This document shows, in pieces, positions 7,991 to 14,621 of a stretch of DNA of 15,744 bases (positions are counted from its first letter, which is position 1; each line of letters opens with the position of its first letter). This stretch comes from Cellvibrionales bacterium UBA7375. Lineage in GTDB: Bacteria; Pseudomonadota; Gammaproteobacteria; Pseudomonadales; Porticoccaceae. Location of the stretch: contig DKNZ01000018.1 of assembly GCA_002469845.1 (NCBI GenBank), positions 1-15,744 on the forward strand. Reading direction: 5' to 3'. The translations under genes and the position numbers were made by a program. Below the pieces are notes generated by a model. The model was given only the letters and a program-made list of their open reading frames with translations. It ran no database searches and was not told the DNA's origin.

Positions 7991-8012
7991 TTGCATGCCG
8001 TAAAATATGCAA
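7991..8012. promoter_or_regulatory. Inverted repeat TTGCAT-N10-ATGCAA upstream of nfuA
   Basis: The arms TTGCAT (7991-7996) and ATGCAA (8007-8012) are perfect complements with a 10-base centre, so arm centres lie 16 bases apart, roughly one and a half helical turns. The repeat ends 33 bases before the nfuA start and covers a possible -10 (TAAAAT, 8001-8006). It does not fit the IscR type 1 or type 2 site as I remember them. It could bind another regulator or be chance. Confidence 0.22.
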
Positions 8013-8045
8013 ACTTCTACACTGGTTTGGGTTAGAATCAATTTC

Positions 8046-8627
8046 ATGGTTAACGTCACTATTACAGAATCAGCTCAGGTCTATCTGGCAGGTCTGCTCG
8101 AAAAGCAGAATTGTGAAGGTATTGGTATTCGTATGTTTATCTCTGACCCAGGCACGCCTAAGGCAGAAACCTGTATTGCCTACAGTCGACCGGGCGAACA
8201 TAACGAAGAAGATACCATTATTGAATATGATCAATTCAATGCGTATTTCGAGGCCCGTAGTATTCCATTCCTAGATGATGCCAAAGTCGATTTCGCCGAG
8301 GATAAATTTGGTGGCCAGTTAACAATTAGAGCGCCAAACTCTCGCGTTCCCACGGTAACCGATGACAGTCCCATTGAAGATAGGATTAATTACCTGCTCC
8401 ACAGTGAAATTAATCCGGGTCTTGCATCCCATGGTGGCAATGTTGCTCTTGTAGCTATTGATGAAGGTTATGCCATACTTGAATTTGGTGGTGGTTGTCA
8501 GGGTTGCTCATCAGTCAGTTTAACCTTGAAAGAGGGGGTGGAAAAAACCCTGTTGGAAAAGATTCCTGAACTAAAAGGAGTAAAGGATTCTACCGATCAT
8601 ACAGATACCAGTAATGCCTATATGTAG
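8046..8627 (+). CDS. nfuA: Fe-S biogenesis carrier protein NfuA
   Basis: 193 residues from the ATG at 8046 (E. coli NfuA has 191). An in-frame ATG at 8007 would add 13 residues (MQTSTLVWVRINF) that have no counterpart in the family and lacks a ribosome-binding site, so 8046 is chosen, although it too has no clear one. The N-terminal half (about 1-95) is the degenerate A-type carrier domain, with IRMFISDPGTPKAETCIAYS. The C-terminal Nfu domain (about 105-185) holds GGGCQGCSSVSLTLKEG, in which Cys151 and Cys154 form the CxxC that binds a [4Fe-4S] cluster shared between two subunits. NfuA passes clusters to client enzymes in the cytosol, notably under oxidative stress or iron lack. It is divergent from metH and convergent with acnB, whose product is a [4Fe-4S] enzyme. 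Confidence 0.96.
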   Translation: MVNVTITESAQVYLAGLLEKQNCEGIGIRMFISDPGTPKAETCIAYSRPGEHNEEDTIIEYDQFNAYFEARSIPFLDDAKVDFAEDKFGGQLTIRAPNSRVPTVTDDSPIEDRINYLLHSEINPGLASHGGNVALVAIDEGYAILEFGGGCQGCSSVSLTLKEGVEKTLLEKIPELKGVKDSTDHTDTSNAYM

Positions 8628-8653
8628 GATTAAAGGTTAATTTAGTAAGTTAC

Positions 8654-8681
8654 AAAAAACCCCGCAGAAGCGGGGTTTTTT
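8654..8681. terminator. Bidirectional intrinsic terminator between nfuA and acnB
   Basis: A six-pair GC stem CCCCGC (8660-8665) / GCGGGG (8670-8675) with the tetraloop AGAA is flanked by A6 (8654-8659) and T6 (8676-8681). The T-run ends nfuA transcripts on the plus strand, and the A-run, read as T6 on the minus strand, ends acnB transcripts. It lies 27 bases after the nfuA stop and 19 bases past the acnB stop. Confidence 0.93.
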
Positions 8682-8700
8682 GTATAGCTTTAAATAGATC

Positions 8701-11316
8701 TTAGCTAACTTCTACAATCTGCTCGGCGGCGATGGTTTTACCCTGCTCGGCAGATTTCTGGAACGATTCAATCTGATCAAAGTTCATATAGCGATAGATT
8801 TCGTCGGCCATTGAATCGATTTTACCCGCATACTGCATATATTCTTCTGGAGTAGGCAAGCGTCCCAAGATGCCGCCTACGGATGCTAATTCAGCTGATG
8901 CCAAATAAACATTAGCGCCATCACCTAAACGGTTGGGGAAGTTGCGGGTAGAGGTTGATAGCACTGTAGCACCAGCTAGAACACGCGCTTGGTTACCCAT
9001 ACACAGCGAGCAACCGGGCATTTCAGTACGCGCGCCCACTTTGCCGTAAATATTGTAATAGCCTTCTTCCATTAGAGTATGAGCATCCATACGTGTGGGC
9101 GGGCAGATCCAGAATCTGGAATCCACAGCGCCGGCCTCATCTAGTAATTTACCAGCGGCACGGAAGTGGCCAATATTGGTCATGCAAGAGCCAATAAAGA
9201 TCTCATCAACCTTGTCACCAGCCACTTCGGATAAAAGCTTGGCATCATCTGGATCATTGGGGCAGCAAACGATAGGCTCTTTAATATCGGCAAGATCGAT
9301 TTCGATAACCGCGGCATATTCTGCATTGGCATCAGCAGACATTAGACTTGGGTTGGCTAGCCATTCTTCCATTTGGCGCACACGGCGTTCTAGGGTTCTT
9401 ACATCGCCATAGCCCTCGGCAATCATCCAGCGCAATAGGGTGACATTAGAGCGCAGGTATTCAGCAACTGAATTCTCGCTTAACTTAATGGTACAGCCAG
9501 CGGCTGAACGCTCTGCTGACGCATCAGAAAGCTCGAATGCCTGTTCAACAGTTAGGCTTTCAATGCCTTCACCTTCAATTTCTAAAATACGTCCAGAGAA
9601 GAAATTCTTTTTGCCTTTCTTCTCAACCGTTAATAAGCCTTCTTTTATGCCGTAGTAGGGGATTGCATGAACGAGATCACGCAGTGTAATACCCGGCTGC
9701 ATTTTGCCCTTAAAGCGCACTAGAACTGATTCTGGCATATCCAAGGGCATAACACCGGTAGCAGCGGCAAAAGCCACAAGGCCAGAACCACCGGGGAATG
9801 AAATACCCATAGGGAATCTAGTGTGGGAATCACCGCCGGTGCCCACAGTATCTGGTAATAGCATGCGGTTAAGCCAGCTGTGAATAATGCCATCGCCGGG
9901 GCGCAGTGAAACACCGCCGCGATTCATAATAAAGTCGGGTAAGCTATGCTGGGTGTCGATATCAACCGGCTTGGGGTAGGCCGCGGTATGACAAAATGAC
10001 TGCATTACCAAGTCCGCAGAAAAACCGAGACAAGCGAGATCTTTAAGCTCATCGCGAGTCATGGGTCCGGTAGTATCCTGAGAGCCCACAGTGGTCATTT
10101 TGGGTTCGCAGTAGGTGCCAGGGCGAACACCATCGACACCACAGGCTTTACCCACCATTTTTTGTGCCAGCGAAAAGCCCGCTTTTGATTCTAGCGGGGT
10201 TTCTGGCTTGCGAAATACCTCAGAGACTGGGAGCCCTAAGTGCTCTCGAGCTCGCTGAGTTAAGCCGCGGCCCACAATCAGGTTAATTCGACCATCAGCC
10301 TGGACTTCATCAAGAATGACCTCTGATTTGTGCTCAAACTCACAGATAATACCGCCAGCTTCATTAAGGATTTGCCCGTCATAGGGGCGAATTTCAATAA
10401 TATCGCCATAGTGAATATCATCGACTGGCGCTTCAAATACCAAGGCACCGGCATCTTCCATAGTATTAAAGAAAATTGGCGCTACTTTATTACCTATACA
10501 GATACCGCCTGAGCGCTTATTGGGTACGCCAGGCATATCTTCACCAAAGAACCAGAGTACCGAGTTAGTGGCTGATTTGCGCGAGGAGCCAGTACCCACA
10601 ACATCACCAACAAAGGCTACGGGAAGACCTTTAGATTTAATCTCTTCAATCTGTGCCATAGGCCCTGTAACGCCGTGCTCTTCGGGGTTTAAGCCGTCAC
10701 GGGTCATTTTGTACATAGCTTTAGCATGTAGCGGAATATCAGGTCGCGACCATGCGTCCTGCGCAGGGGAGAGGTCATCGGTATTGGTTTCGCTAGTGGC
10801 CTTAAATACCACAGCTTTTATGCTTTGTGGGACGGCATCATTGCCAGTAAACCATTCGGCATCAGCCCAAGACTGTATGACCGATTGTGCCTGTGCATTA
10901 CCCGCATCGGCTTTTTCCGCCACATCATGGAATGCATCAAATACTAGAGTTGTTGCTTTAAGTTGATTGGCGGCTAATTCGCTGAGTTCGCTATCGTCTA
11001 AAAGTTCAACTAGGGTTGCCACATTATAACCACCGTGCATGTTGCCCAGTAGTTCAACAGCAGCGGCCCGACTAATAAGCGGCGAGGTGGTTTCGCCATT
11101 TACAATGGCGCTTAAAAAGCCAGCTTTAACATAGGCGGATTCGTCGACCCCCGGGGGTACACGATTAGCAATTAGATCGAGTAAAAATGCTTCTTCATTT
11201 GCCGGTGGATTCTTTAAAAGTTCAACTAAATCAGATGTCCACTCTGGGCTTAATGGCTTAGGTGGGACACCTTCTAATTGACGTTCTTTAACATGGGCGC
11301 GATAGGCTTCTAACAC
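8701..11316 (-). CDS. acnB: Aconitate hydratase B (bifunctional aconitase / 2-methylisocitrate dehydratase)
   Basis: 871 residues from GTG 11316-11314. It interconverts citrate and isocitrate in the TCA cycle and usually also acts on 2-methyl-cis-aconitate in propionate breakdown. In order: the AcnB-specific helical N-terminal domain (about 1-155), the swivel domain placed early (about 165-385, with GDVVGTGSSRKSATNS), then the catalytic core (DTTGPMTRDELKDLACLGFSADLVMQ onward, first part at about 420-440). The [4Fe-4S] ligands are Cys711 (GSCMTNIGHF) and Cys769/Cys772 (PGCSLCMGNQ), almost the E. coli numbering (710, 769, 772). The GTG start is chosen because family members begin at the equivalent of VLEAYRAHV and GAGG lies 6 bases before it. 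An in-frame ATG at 11328-11326 would add four residues but has no ribosome-binding site. It is divergent from miaE and converges on nfuA. Confidence 0.97.
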   Translation of the reverse strand: MLEAYRAHVKERQLEGVPPKPLSPEWTSDLVELLKNPPANEEAFLLDLIANRVPPGVDESAYVKAGFLSAIVNGETTSPLISRAAAVELLGNMHGGYNVATLVELLDDSELSELAANQLKATTLVFDAFHDVAEKADAGNAQAQSVIQSWADAEWFTGNDAVPQSIKAVVFKATSETNTDDLSPAQDAWSRPDIPLHAKAMYKMTRDGLNPEEHGVTGPMAQIEEIKSKGLPVAFVGDVVGTGSSRKSATNSVLWFFGEDMPGVPNKRSGGICIGNKVAPIFFNTMEDAGALVFEAPVDDIHYGDIIEIRPYDGQILNEAGGIICEFEHKSEVILDEVQADGRINLIVGRGLTQRAREHLGLPVSEVFRKPETPLESKAGFSLAQKMVGKACGVDGVRPGTYCEPKMTTVGSQDTTGPMTRDELKDLACLGFSADLVMQSFCHTAAYPKPVDIDTQHSLPDFIMNRGGVSLRPGDGIIHSWLNRMLLPDTVGTGGDSHTRFPMGISFPGGSGLVAFAAATGVMPLDMPESVLVRFKGKMQPGITLRDLVHAIPYYGIKEGLLTVEKKGKKNFFSGRILEIEGEGIESLTVEQAFELSDASAERSAAGCTIKLSENSVAEYLRSNVTLLRWMIAEGYGDVRTLERRVRQMEEWLANPSLMSADANAEYAAVIEIDLADIKEPIVCCPNDPDDAKLLSEVAGDKVDEIFIGSCMTNIGHFRAAGKLLDEAGAVDSRFWICPPTRMDAHTLMEEGYYNIYGKVGARTEMPGCSLCMGNQARVLAGATVLSTSTRNFPNRLGDGANVYLASAELASVGGILGRLPTPEEYMQYAGKIDSMADEIYRYMNFDQIESFQKSAEQGKTIAAEQIVEVS

Positions 11317-11344
11317 TGAATACCTCATATATAACAATAGGTTA

Positions 11345-11369
11345 TAAGATTTAAATAAATTAAATCTTA
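11345..11369. promoter_or_regulatory. Perfect 10-bp inverted repeat upstream of acnB
   Basis: TAAGATTTAA (11345-11354), spacer ATAAA, TTAAATCTTA (11360-11369): perfect arms of 10 bases centred about 41 bases before the acnB start. It may be an operator, or a weak AU-rich hairpin in the acnB leader. A possible promoter further upstream on the minus strand (TGTAAA, 17 bases, TAGAAT) would place the repeat inside the transcript. The rest of 11317-11556 holds promoter-like AT-rich sequence and no gene. Confidence 0.4.
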
Positions 11370-11519
11370 GGTTTACAGGATGGTATGAAATAATTCTACG
11401 CCAATTTGTAGTTTTTTTACAGAAGAGAGTGCAGTTATAGCGTGGTTTTTTAAATATAAATAATTCAACCGAGGATCAAAAATTATTCTAATTAGGCTGT
11501 TAGTTAATGACTGATAGTT

Positions 11520-11525
11520 TATAAT
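11520..11525 (+). promoter_or_regulatory. Candidate -10 box of miaE
   Basis: TATAAT, a full match to the sigma-70 -10 box, 31 bases before the miaE ATG. The predicted transcript start is near 11532, so the leader would be about 25 bases. The matching -35 region (around 11497-11502, CTGTTA) is weak. Confidence 0.35.
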
Positions 11526-11556
11526 TCAGGCTTTTAAATTACACCGTTAGTTCCTT

Positions 11557-12162
11557 ATGACTGTTGTCCAAGAAATTGAAGATTTCCTACCCTGTAATAC
11601 ACCGCAATTATGGATTGAAAATGCCCTAGCTAATTCTGAATTAATGCTTATTGATCATGCTAATTGCGAAAAGAAAGCTGCTAGTACTGCCCTAAATTTG
11701 ATGTATCGTTATGTAGATAATTTTGACTTATTAAACAAAATGTCGCGTTTGGCGCGTGAAGAGTTGCGTCACTTTGAGCAGGTTATCGCTATTATGAAGC
11801 GCCGTAATATCGAATATCGGCAAATAACCGCCTCGCGCTATGCGGTTAAACTTAGAGAAGCAGTGAGAACTAATGACCCTGATAAGCTGGTCGATATACT
11901 TATTGTTGGCGCATTAATAGAAGCGCGCTCCTGTGAGCGTTTTGCCAAGATAGCGCCCTATCTAGATGATGAGCTGCAATCGTTCTATTTATCTCTACTT
12001 AAATCAGAGGGTCGACACTTTAAAGATTATCTAACGCTGGCGGTTAGCGTTGCTTCTCAACAGGAGGTGGATACTCGTCTAGCGATGTTTTTGAAGATTG
12101 AAAAACAGCTAGTAGAGTCGCCAGATACCGAGTTTAGGTTTCACTCAGGGCCCTGTGCTTAG
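11557..12162 (+). CDS. miaE: tRNA-(ms2io6A37) hydroxylase MiaE
   Basis: 201 residues, normal for the Pseudomonas-type MiaE. It hydroxylates the isopentenyl side chain of ms2i6A at position 37, next to the anticodon, in tRNAs reading codons that start with U. It uses oxygen and a non-haem diiron centre in a ferritin-like four-helix bundle. Expected iron ligands are all visible: Glu38 (CEKKAA), Glu69 and His72 (REELRHFEQV), Glu122 (GALIEARSCERF), and Glu151 and His154 (SEGRHFKDY). The substrate is made by MiaA and MiaB, which are not in the window. The ATG at 11557 has no clear ribosome-binding site. It is divergent from acnB and convergent with gltA, with which it shares a terminator, so it is a single-gene unit lodged among TCA-cycle genes. 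In Salmonella, loss of miaE blocks growth on succinate, fumarate or malate, which makes this position suggestive. Confidence 0.95.
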   Translation: MTVVQEIEDFLPCNTPQLWIENALANSELMLIDHANCEKKAASTALNLMYRYVDNFDLLNKMSRLAREELRHFEQVIAIMKRRNIEYRQITASRYAVKLREAVRTNDPDKLVDILIVGALIEARSCERFAKIAPYLDDELQSFYLSLLKSEGRHFKDYLTLAVSVASQQEVDTRLAMFLKIEKQLVESPDTEFRFHSGPCA

Positions 12163-12167
12163 TCCAC

Positions 12168-12194
12168 AAAAAAGGCAGCCATTGGCTGCCTTTT
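12168..12194. terminator. Bidirectional intrinsic terminator between miaE and gltA
   Basis: A seven-pair stem GGCAGCC (12174-12180) / GGCTGCC (12184-12190) with a 3-base loop, flanked by A6 (12168-12173) and TTTT (12191-12194). It lies 5 bases after the miaE stop and 18 bases past the gltA stop, so it can end both convergent transcripts. Confidence 0.92.
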
Positions 12195-12212
12195 CTATGT
12201 TTGCTGTGCTAA

Positions 12213-13499
12213 CTATCTTTTATTGAGTGGCACATAGTCGCGGCTATCAGCACCAGTATAAAGCTGCCGTGGACGCCCGATACGATAGGGGTTGGTAATC
12301 ATCTCGTTCCAATGGGAGATCCAACCGACAGTTCTTCCTGTGGCAAACATCGCAGTAAACATCTCTATAGGTATGCCCAGCGCTTTAAGAATAATGCCAG
12401 AGTAGAAGTCGACGTTGGGGTAGAGCTTCTTGCTCACAAAATACTCATCTTCCAATGCGATGGTTTCAAGCTTCTTAGCTAGTCTAAATAGCGGATCGTT
12501 TTCAAGTCCCAGTACCTCAAGCACTTCATTACAGCTTTCGCGCATTACAGTGGCACGCGGGTCGTAGTTCTTATAGACACGGTGCCCAAAGCCCATCAAC
12601 CTAAATGGATCATTTTTGTCTTTGGCCTTAGCAATATATTCAGCAATATTATCTTCATGGCCAATTTCGTTAAGCATTACCAATACAGCTTCGTTGGCGC
12701 CGCCATGGGCAGGTCCCCAGAGGGCCGCAATTCCCGCCGCTATACATGAGAACGGGTTTGCACCTGACGAGCCGGCCAAACGAACCGTTGAAGTTGAGGC
12801 ATTTTGCTCATGATCGGCATGTAATAGGAAAATACGATCAATGGCCTTGGCTATTGCAGGTTCAATTTTGTAATTTTCACAAGGTGTGCCAAACATCATG
12901 TGTAAGAAATTCTCAGAGTAAGACAGAGAATTATCTGGATACATAAAGGGTTGGCCCATAAAGTGTTTGTGGCACATCGCGGCAATGGTTGGCATTTTTG
13001 CGATTAAGCGATGGGCAGAAATTTTGCGATGATTTTCGTCATTGATATCGAGAGAATCATGATAGAAAGATGACATAGCGCCAACAATACCGCACATCAT
13101 TGCCATTGGATGGGCGTCATGGCGAAAGCCGCTAATAAAATTTTCTATCGAGCGGTTTACCATGGTGTGGTATTTAATATTGTTCTCAAAATCCGCTTTT
13201 TGTTCTGCGTTTGGAAGATTGCCTTCAAGTAACAAATAACAGGTCTCTAGATAATCTGATTTTTCCGCAAGCTGTTCTATAGGGTAGCCGCGGTGAAGCA
13301 GAATGCCTTTGCCCCCGTCGATGTAAGTGATATCAGATTGACAGGCTGCAGTAGCTGAGAAACCTGGATCATAGGTAAAGTAACCATGCCCTCCAAGACT
13401 ACTAATATCAATTACGTCCTGACCTCGAGTGCCTTCCAAAATTGGGAGGTCGACGGTCAAATCTCCATCTAAAGAGAGAGTTGCTTTGCGATTGGTCAT
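12213..13499 (-). CDS. gltA: Citrate synthase, hexameric Gram-negative type
   Basis: 428 residues (E. coli GltA 427). It condenses oxaloacetate and acetyl-CoA to citrate, the entry step of the TCA cycle, in the cytosol. Catalytic residues are His265 (WGPAHGGANEAV), His306 (FGHRVYKNYDPRA) and Asp364 (NVDFYSG), each one or two positions from the E. coli residues 264, 305 and 362. The extra N-terminal beta-rich domain (about 1-60) and overall length point to the hexameric class that is often inhibited by NADH; that inhibition is a family trait, not shown here. The ATG at 13499 follows GAGG about 8 bases upstream. It is divergent from sdhCDA, a common arrangement in gammaproteobacteria, and convergent with miaE. 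Confidence 0.98.
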   Translation of the reverse strand: MTNRKATLSLDGDLTVDLPILEGTRGQDVIDISSLGGHGYFTYDPGFSATAACQSDITYIDGGKGILLHRGYPIEQLAEKSDYLETCYLLLEGNLPNAEQKADFENNIKYHTMVNRSIENFISGFRHDAHPMAMMCGIVGAMSSFYHDSLDINDENHRKISAHRLIAKMPTIAAMCHKHFMGQPFMYPDNSLSYSENFLHMMFGTPCENYKIEPAIAKAIDRIFLLHADHEQNASTSTVRLAGSSGANPFSCIAAGIAALWGPAHGGANEAVLVMLNEIGHEDNIAEYIAKAKDKNDPFRLMGFGHRVYKNYDPRATVMRESCNEVLEVLGLENDPLFRLAKKLETIALEDEYFVSKKLYPNVDFYSGIILKALGIPIEMFTAMFATGRTVGWISHWNEMITNPYRIGRPRQLYTGADSRDYVPLNKR

Positions 13500-13551
13500 G
13501 CATGATCCTCGAGAAATACTGGTGGTGTGTCTGGCTTGAGCCGAGCGGTAA

Positions 13552-13579
13552 ACTATAATTGCTCAGACAAAATTGTCAA
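13552..13579 (-). promoter_or_regulatory. Sigma-70 promoter of gltA
   Basis: On the minus strand: TTGACA (13579-13574, 6/6 match), a 16-base spacer, TATAGT (13557-13552, 5/6 match). The predicted transcript starts near 13545, giving a leader of about 45 bases with GAGG before the ATG. A 12-base dyad (13566-13577) overlaps the -35 box, so a bound regulator could compete with RNA polymerase. Confidence 0.75.
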
Positions 13580-13726
13580 CTTTATGCGAGTATTTTACCC
13601 TAATTTTAGGTTTAAAAAAATAAAAGTTATTGGCGGTTGTTTTTTTACTAGTGCTTCACAATGATTAACTTTGTTTTTTTGTTTCCCTGTAAATTATATT
13701 AACTTCATCTGTTTTTGGGGTTCTGT

Positions 13727-13755
13727 TTGAATTAGAAGGGTAAACTATCTATAAT
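13727..13755 (+). promoter_or_regulatory. Sigma-70 promoter of the sdhCDA operon
   Basis: TTGAAT (13727-13732, 4/6 match), a 17-base spacer, TATAAT (13750-13755, 6/6). The predicted transcript starts near 13762, leaving a leader of about 110 bases before sdhC. Confidence 0.7.
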
Positions 13756-13871
13756 GCCACGCCGTAGTCTGTGAGCAGAAATTTATAAAGGTTGTTCGAA
13801 GTTTTTAGCTTTATTTACAGTCGCCAACCTCGTCCGCTTAATTAGAGTTTCAATTAAAGAGTTAGTCCACT

Positions 13872-14255
13872 GTGAAGACAAAAAGACCCGTTAATTTGGA
13901 CATTGGCTCCATCAAGCTGCCGATAACCTCATATGTATCTATTTTACACCGTATTTCCGGTGTTGTTTTATTTTTTGCAGTTGCTTTGTTGCTCTGTGCT
14001 TTTGATTCAAGCCTTGAATCTGAGCAAAGCTTTCAATCCCTAAAGCAATCTCTTTCAAACCCCTTAGTAAAATTTATTATTTGGGCGGCACTGGCCGCAC
14101 TGGCATACCACTTTTTCGCGGGTGTTAGGCACTTGATAATGGATATTGGTATTGGCGAGGAAAGCTTTGAGTCTGGACGCCGAAGTGCATGGGTGGTTGT
14201 GGCTCTAGTATTTATTGTGATTATTTCTTTTTCAGGATGGATTTATCTATGGTGA
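13872..14255 (+). CDS. sdhC: Succinate dehydrogenase cytochrome b556 subunit SdhC
   Basis: 127 residues from a GTG start. The family opening KRPVNLDI follows directly, and an AAAGAG sits about 11 bases upstream. Three membrane helices are visible (about 25-45, 65-88 and 103-126). SdhC and SdhD anchor the flavoprotein and iron-sulfur subunits to the inner membrane, hold haem b and form the ubiquinone site. Ser23 and Arg27 in SILHRISG correspond to the E. coli quinone-site residues Ser27 and Arg31. His80 in AYHFFAGVRH corresponds to the haem ligand His84. It is the first gene of the operon; its last 7 bases overlap the start of sdhD, pointing to coupled translation. Shorter at the N-terminus than E. 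coli SdhC by four residues. Confidence 0.95.
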   Translation: MKTKRPVNLDIGSIKLPITSYVSILHRISGVVLFFAVALLLCAFDSSLESEQSFQSLKQSLSNPLVKFIIWAALAALAYHFFAGVRHLIMDIGIGEESFESGRRSAWVVVALVFIVIISFSGWIYLW

Positions 14256-14617
14256 AACCCCTAACTAGTGTGGGTCGCAGCGGCCTATCTAACTGGCTAC
14301 TACAGAGAATTTCGGCTCTGATAATGTCTGCCTATCTTATTTTTATGGTAGTTTATTTTTTTGTTAACCCAAGCCCTAGTTACGAGCAATGGCTAGGGTT
14401 GCATAGTTCTCTGGCTATTCGTATTTTTAGTCTGTTGACCATTCTGTCAATTGCCGCTCATGCCTCCTTAGGGGTTTGGTGTGTTCTAACGGACTATATA
14501 ACTGTTCGTTTAATTGGGCCAAAGGCCACACCAATTCGTATGTTTCTACAGTTGGCAATGATTGTCGTAATAACCTTTTATGTGATTTGGACTTTAGATA
14601 TCCTCTGGGGAATTTAA
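14249..14617 (+). CDS. sdhD: Succinate dehydrogenase hydrophobic membrane anchor SdhD
   Basis: 122 residues from ATG 14249, which overlaps the sdhC end by 7 bases. The frame stays open further upstream (an ATG at 14189), but that would lie deep in sdhC, and family members begin at the equivalent of MVKPLTSVGRSGL. Three membrane helices are visible (about 20-40, 55-80 and 97-118). His71 (the second haem b ligand) and Asp82-Tyr83 in WCVLTDY (ubiquinone site) fall at exactly the E. coli positions. The loop after Tyr83 is about seven residues longer than in E. coli; Pseudomonas-type SdhD has a loop of that size. sdhA begins 4 bases after the stop. Confidence 0.94.
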   Translation: MVKPLTSVGRSGLSNWLLQRISALIMSAYLIFMVVYFFVNPSPSYEQWLGLHSSLAIRIFSLLTILSIAAHASLGVWCVLTDYITVRLIGPKATPIRMFLQLAMIVVITFYVIWTLDILWGI

Positions 14618-14621
14618 TTAG

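Larger units (their letters stand above)
13500..13871. other. Divergent regulatory region between gltA and sdhC (no gene)
   Basis: The only gap over 300 bases. It is strongly AT-rich with several T-runs. It holds a gltA promoter on the minus strand, an sdhC promoter on the plus strand and at least two 5-2-5 inverted repeats: GACAA-N2-TTGTC (13566-13577) on the gltA -35 box and CCTAA-N2-TTAGG (13599-13610) further upstream of it. The sdh leader (about 13762-13871) is unusually long for a simple leader and includes a loose repeat CTTAATT / AATTAAAG near 13838-13860. I see no open reading frame or known riboswitch in it. Confidence 0.75.

Noticed and set aside
7894..8045. Cobalamin or SAM riboswitch before metH
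   Set aside because: The gap to nfuA is only 152 bases, the predicted transcript starts within about 50 bases of the ATG, and I see neither a B12-box nor SAM-riboswitch core motifs.
7897..8274. A 125-codon frame starting just after metH and overlapping nfuA in another frame
   Set aside because: It overlaps the strongly supported nfuA frame, shows no family resemblance and is rich in low-value repeats of Leu, Ile and Ser from AT-rich intergenic bases.
10520..10966. A 148-codon open frame on the plus strand opposite acnB
   Set aside because: Antisense to conserved acnB sequence, with no ribosome-binding site and no recognisable domain.
13554..13559. TATAAT on the plus strand within the gltA promoter
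   Set aside because: No -35 box at a workable distance upstream, and it arises because the minus-strand -10 region is nearly symmetric.
14500..14545. Seven-residue insertion in SdhD after Asp82-Tyr83 compared with E. coli
   Set aside because: A loop of this length is normal in Pseudomonas-type SdhD proteins, so it is not unusual.
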